Positions 61,105-64,000 of a stretch of DNA of 64,000 bases are shown one piece after another. Origin of the DNA: Alteribacter aurantiacus DSM 18675 (lineage in GTDB: Bacteria > Bacillota > Bacilli > Bacillales > Salisediminibacteriaceae); the NCBI RefSeq assembly GCF_000429705.1, contig NZ_KE386943.1, positions 200,744 to 264,743 on the forward strand. Reading direction: 5' to 3'. A program made the translations under genes and the position numbers. Below the pieces are notes generated by a model that saw nothing but the letters and a program-made list of their open reading frames with translations, searched no databases and had not been told where the DNA came from. Position 1 is the stretch's first letter. The number at the start of each line of letters is the position of its first letter.

Positions 61105-61587
61105 TTACCTAAAGTCGTTGACAACGACTCGGTAGTCGTAACGAGGATTCGCTGCTTTAAGCTTTTTTTCAACTTCGCGAACCTTTGCATCTTTCTCTTC
61201 TTGTGTGAGACCTTGATTATCGATCTGCATGTTGACCCACGCATGAGCACCATTAAGCAATATCATCCCAGGCGTCACTCCTGGTGTAGAGTAAATCACA
61301 TCCTCCATCATATCTTGATCTTCACCGATGGTTTGACGCTCCGATAAAGGATCGCGATAACTCAGACCGTTGACATTTTCTCTATGGTCTCCTTCAGATG
61401 AGGAGCTTCGAATTTCTTTAATTGCTCCGTAGTTTGCAGGACCCGGTCCGAACAACCCGTAAGCAACGTTTCTTTGATTTGGATGATTCGGTTCATTCAT
61501 ACTGTTCACATCAGGTGTATCCATGTCGGAGCAACCGACCGTCACAACGAGCATGACGAGGGCGAGGCTCTTAAGGATGAGTTTCAT
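61105..61587 (-). CDS. YhcN/YlaJ family sporulation lipoprotein
   Basis: A 160-residue lipoprotein with a signal peptide and lipobox V-T-V-G-C (Cys19). The C-terminal half contains HAWVNMQIDNQGLTQEE and YDYRVVVNDF, like the YhcN/YlaJ family found in spores. ATG at 61587 with AGGAGG eight bases upstream; GTG three codons earlier. Probably expressed in the forespore and attached to the inner spore membrane; role unknown. Confidence 0.82.
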   Translation of the reverse strand: MKLILKSLALVMLVVTVGCSDMDTPDVNSMNEPNHPNQRNVAYGLFGPGPANYGAIKEIRSSSSEGDHRENVNGLSYRDPLSERQTIGEDQDMMEDVIYSTPGVTPGMILLNGAHAWVNMQIDNQGLTQEEKDAKVREVEKKLKAANPRYDYRVVVNDFR

Positions 61588-61735
61588 GATGAACACCTCC
61601 TATTCAGTAGCTTAACCATCCCAACATCCTTTTAGTCCTTCCCAAAACAACAATTTATGGACATAAGTCATCATTGTTCAAAGCGAAGAAACCGAGTACA
61701 CTTACACGTAAATACACTCGAATGGAGAGATCGTT

Positions 61736-62296
61736 ATGCTAACTGAAAAAGAGAGAATGATTAGAGGCGAAATGTACAGACCAATGGACCAAGAGCTGTT
61801 TAAAGATCGAGAAAACGCTCGCGCCCTTACTCGCCAGTTCAACCAACTAATCGAAACGGACTATGATAAAAAAGCAGCCCTGTTAAAAGAACTGTTTGGG
61901 AGTACTGGTGAAAAGATCTATGTGGAGCCGACCTTCATTTGTGATTACGGCTACAACATTCACGTAGGAGAAGACTTTTACGCCAACTTCAACTGCTTGA
62001 TTCTTGATACTTGTCCCGTCACCATCGGCAAACAGTGCATGCTCGCTCCAGGCGTACATATTTACACCGCTTCTCACCCACTAGACGTAAAAGGACGTTA
62101 CTCCGGTCAAGAATTCGGTAAACCTGTAACGATCGGGGATAACGTATGGATTGGCGGAGGGGCGATCATTAATCCCGGAGTTACCATCGGAGACAACGCG
62201 GTTATCGCATCAGGTGCCGTTGTCACAAAAGACGTTCCTCCTAATACAGTCGTGGGAGGAAATCCGGCTCGAATTATAAAAGAAATTGAGCAATGA
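61736..62296 (+). CDS. maa: Maltose/galactoside O-acetyltransferase family
   Basis: A 186-residue left-handed beta-helix trimeric acetyltransferase. MIRGEMYRPMDQEL is the Mac domain; hexapeptide repeats (I-x-x-x-V-x-I-G) run from about residue 75 to 175, with the catalytic His in IYTASHPLD. CoA-binding VVGGNPARIIKEI at the end. Acetylates sugars such as maltose or glucose. Upstream GAGAGATCG is a modest SD. Confidence 0.9.
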   Translation: MLTEKERMIRGEMYRPMDQELFKDRENARALTRQFNQLIETDYDKKAALLKELFGSTGEKIYVEPTFICDYGYNIHVGEDFYANFNCLILDTCPVTIGKQCMLAPGVHIYTASHPLDVKGRYSGQEFGKPVTIGDNVWIGGGAIINPGVTIGDNAVIASGAVVTKDVPPNTVVGGNPARIIKEIEQ

Positions 62297-62304
62297 AAAG
62301 GAAC

Positions 62305-62424
62305 ATTTAACGGGTAAAAGTGGGGTATTCACGGGTTGATCGGATCGATTAACGGGTTAGCGTTACCTATTCGCGGTTTCGTCCACCCAATTAACGGCTT
62401 CCTCCCATGTATTAACGGGTTAGC
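62305..62424. repeat. 21-bp phased array, TTAACGG family
   Basis: Core cytosine positions 62311, 62332, 62353, 62374, 62395 and 62416; exact 21-bp steps. Cores: TTAACGGGT, TTCACGGGT, TTAACGGGT, TTCGCGGTT, TTAACGGCT, TTAACGGGT. Downstream of maa. Confidence 0.92.
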
Positions 62425-62460
62425 CGAATCTCACCGAAATCCACCCTCCCCCTCTACGCA

Positions 62461-62501
62461 AAAACGCGTCACCTTCTAATTAGAAGATGGCGCGTTTTTT
62501 T
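62461..62501 (-). terminator. Terminator of tdk
   Basis: ACGCG-TCACCTTCTA and TAGAAGATGG-CGCGT arms; T/A runs on both strands. Confidence 0.88.
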
Positions 62502-63123
62502 ATGAAAAAGTGGTTCCTGCTGGTTGTTTTTCAAAAGACGGCACCGGTTTCCCAGGAACTTCATGGCAATGACGACACCGTGGTTCGTATGATTCGGAAG
62601 CTCCTACGAGAATGATCGGATCATCGTAAGAAGCCGGTTTACCGTTGATCAGGCGCTGGGTACGACTTGCCGGTGAACCGCACGACAGACAAATGGCTTG
62701 AAGCTTTGTGACGGTTTCTGCAACAGCCATTAGTTGTGGCATGCACCCGAATGGCTCTCCTCGAAAATCTTGGTCAAGACCGGCACAGATGACACGAACA
62801 CCTTGATCGGCCAGAGCTTGAACAACGTCGAGGATGTCTTCATCAAAGAACTGAACTTCATCGATGGCAACCACCTGCGTGCCATTTTCAAGACGCTCCA
62901 ACATGTTAATGGATCGCTTGATCGGTACGGCGTTTACCTTTGTTCCATTATGGGACACGACCTCTTCTTCGCTGTATCTGTTATCAAGGGCCGGCTTGTA
63001 GACTTGAACTTTTAACTTTCCATAGCTCGCGCGACGTACGCGACGGATCAGTTCCTCCGACTTTCCGGAGAACATGCTTCCACACACGACTTCAAGCCAA
63101 CCTTCTCTTCTCGTTAAATTCAT
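62500..63123 (-). CDS. tdk: Thymidine kinase
   Basis: A 207-residue type II thymidine kinase. P-loop GSMFSGKSEELIRR, DEVQFFDE and GLDQDFRGEPF are conserved; zinc ligands CLSCG and CRHCH. ATG at 63123 with GGGGGA upstream; the open frame to 63195 is not needed. Close to prfA in B. subtilis too. Confidence 0.96.
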   Translation of the reverse strand: MNLTRREGWLEVVCGSMFSGKSEELIRRVRRASYGKLKVQVYKPALDNRYSEEEVVSHNGTKVNAVPIKRSINMLERLENGTQVVAIDEVQFFDEDILDVVQALADQGVRVICAGLDQDFRGEPFGCMPQLMAVAETVTKLQAICLSCGSPASRTQRLINGKPASYDDPIILVGASESYEPRCRHCHEVPGKPVPSFEKQPAGTTFS

Positions 63124-63485
63124 GGTAAAACATCCCCCTAGATAACCTTCTGTATATGTAAATCGTTCGACGCAACCGCCGATTCCAATTGACACTTTTC
63201 CCCATTATATTACCCTCTCAGACAAAAACTCAACGTCTTTTTCGATCGATTTTTGTATGGTTTTATGGCATTTCCCCATTCATTCGCCCGTATACAGTCA
63301 GTTGAGAAAGATATGATTTCTCTTGGGGAATAAACGATTGAATTCGAATGGATGGTGCTATATGGTTTCTCTATTTTATAAATCAGGCGATGGCTATCGC
63401 ATCCCCTAACCTCAAGTTACTTTTATAATCCGGGCAAAAAAAACAGGCAAGAACAAATCCTTGCCTGTTTTTATTATCCAGTTGA
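63124..63485. other. Intergenic region between tdk and rpmE2
   Basis: Contains only the rpmE2 terminator (63435-63474). A tdk promoter was not clear. Confidence 0.5.
63435..63474 (-). terminator. Terminator of rpmE2
   Basis: AACAGGCAAG and CTTGCCTGTT arms around AACAAAT; the minus strand continues with TTTTTTTG. Confidence 0.88.
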
Positions 63486-63728
63486 TTAAAGGTTGTATTT
63501 CTTTTTGAAACGGTCCACTCGGCCACCTGCATCGGCAAACTTTTGCTTACCAGTGTAGAATGGGTGAGAGTCAGAGCTGATCTCAACGTTGATTACAGGG
63601 TACGTGTTACCGTCTTCCCACTCAACAGTCTCGCTTGAGCCCTTTGTAGAACCAGTTAAGAACATAAAGCCAGTGCTTGTATCCTTAAATACAACTTTTT
63701 GGTATTTTGGATGGATATCTGCTTTCAT
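63486..63728 (-). CDS. rpmE2: 50S ribosomal protein L31 type B (cysteine-free)
   Basis: An 80-residue L31 of type B: MKADIHPKYQKVVFKDTS, then SSDSHPFYTGKQKF and DRFKKKYN, and no cysteines at all, so it lacks the CxxC zinc site of type A. In B. subtilis the tdk-linked gene is the zinc-type rpmE. Here the slot is held by the zinc-independent form. ATG at 63728 with AAGGAG nine bases upstream; the frame opens to 63815. Confidence 0.92.
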   Translation of the reverse strand: MKADIHPKYQKVVFKDTSTGFMFLTGSTKGSSETVEWEDGNTYPVINVEISSDSHPFYTGKQKFADAGGRVDRFKKKYNL

Positions 63729-64000
63729 TCTTTTCATCTCCTTCCGCCCTGAAACTTTCGAATCAGAGTTAAATTCAAGTACACATAGACATGCGCACAC
63801 GAGTTTTTCATACATACGAAATTATATCAATTAGCAGTCCGGTTTGCAACAGGGTGTTAAAAAAGTTCTTTTGTAAACATAACCCAAAATAAGGATACTC
63901 TTACGCTCATCCTTAAAACCCCGCCAAGCGCCATCCGCTTCCTTCACAAAATTACGATTTAATCCTAACTTTTCCCGTCTTCTCTTGCTCAAACGAATTG
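63729..64000. other. Right edge, no gene recognised
   Basis: AT-rich sequence with the presumed rpmE2 promoter region. I see no other feature. rho would be expected beyond the edge if synteny continues. Confidence 0.4.

Overview
The window is a chromosomal segment of a spore-forming member of the Bacillaceae. Almost every gene lies on the minus strand, and the order follows the Bacillus subtilis rpmE-tdk-prfA-prmC-spoIIR-ywl-glyA-upp-atp and murA-spoIID-spoIIQ-spoIIID-mbl-flhO-flhP-fabZ backbone. Sporulation genes (spoIIR, spoIID, spoIIQ, spoIIID, a YhcN/YlaJ-type lipoprotein), flagellar genes and consensus Shine-Dalgarno sites agree with this. ATP synthase subunits a and c carry residues known from alkaliphilic bacilli (Lys182 in a; P53-x-x-E56-x-x-P59 in c), and several exported proteins are very acidic, so a haloalkaliphilic or salt-adapted species is likely. 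The genus cannot be fixed from this sequence.

Layout. 1-5442: nested tandem repeat, then a poly-gamma-glutamate capsule operon in the order capB-capC-capA-capD(ggt)-capE. 5881-10044: three related NlpC/P60 wall hydrolases, two of them tandem duplicates with duplicated promoters. 10771-12081: four paralogous tiny Asp/Met-rich lipoproteins. 12691-17191: fabZ, a small EpuA-type membrane protein, flhP, flhO, mbl, spoIIID. 18122-23294: spoIIQ, spoIID, murA, ywmB, ywzB. 23939-33773: eleven-subunit NADH dehydrogenase-like complex (nuoABCDHIJKLMN, no nuoEFG). 34179-36492: a VanY-type carboxypeptidase and a NERD-domain protein flanked by repeat arrays. 36759-44156: the ten-gene atpZIBEFHAGDC operon. 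44709-47369: an alpha-CTD-like zinc protein and a Vpr-like subtilase. 47561-59226: upp, glyA, ywlG, rpiB, a chemoreceptor, an enlarged ywlE-type phosphatase, mntP, sua5, a GNAT protein, spoIIR, prmC, prfA. 59670-63728: CoA-disulfide reductase, a YhcN-type lipoprotein, a sugar acetyltransferase, tdk and a type B L31 gene.

How the genes work together. Respiratory proton pumping (nuo) and ATP synthesis (atp) sit side by side. Envelope functions dominate the rest: precursor synthesis (murA), elongation (mbl), wall hydrolysis (NlpC/P60, VanY), capsule (cap), and the sporulation engulfment machinery (spoIIQ, spoIID, spoIIR, spoIIID).

The most unusual content is intergenic. Ten arrays share one design, a short core word recurring every 21 bp (two helical turns), usually six times, with little conservation between cores. 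Four core words are used: TTCTACC (whose units are further built into 126- and 250-bp repeats), TTAACGG, TTATCGA and AAACAGGTT. A cluster of DnaA boxes between upp and glyA shows almost the same 21-bp phasing. GGGGTC-type palindromes and 100-180 bp inverted-repeat elements are also scattered through the window. No rRNA, tRNA, CRISPR array or intact transposase gene was found.
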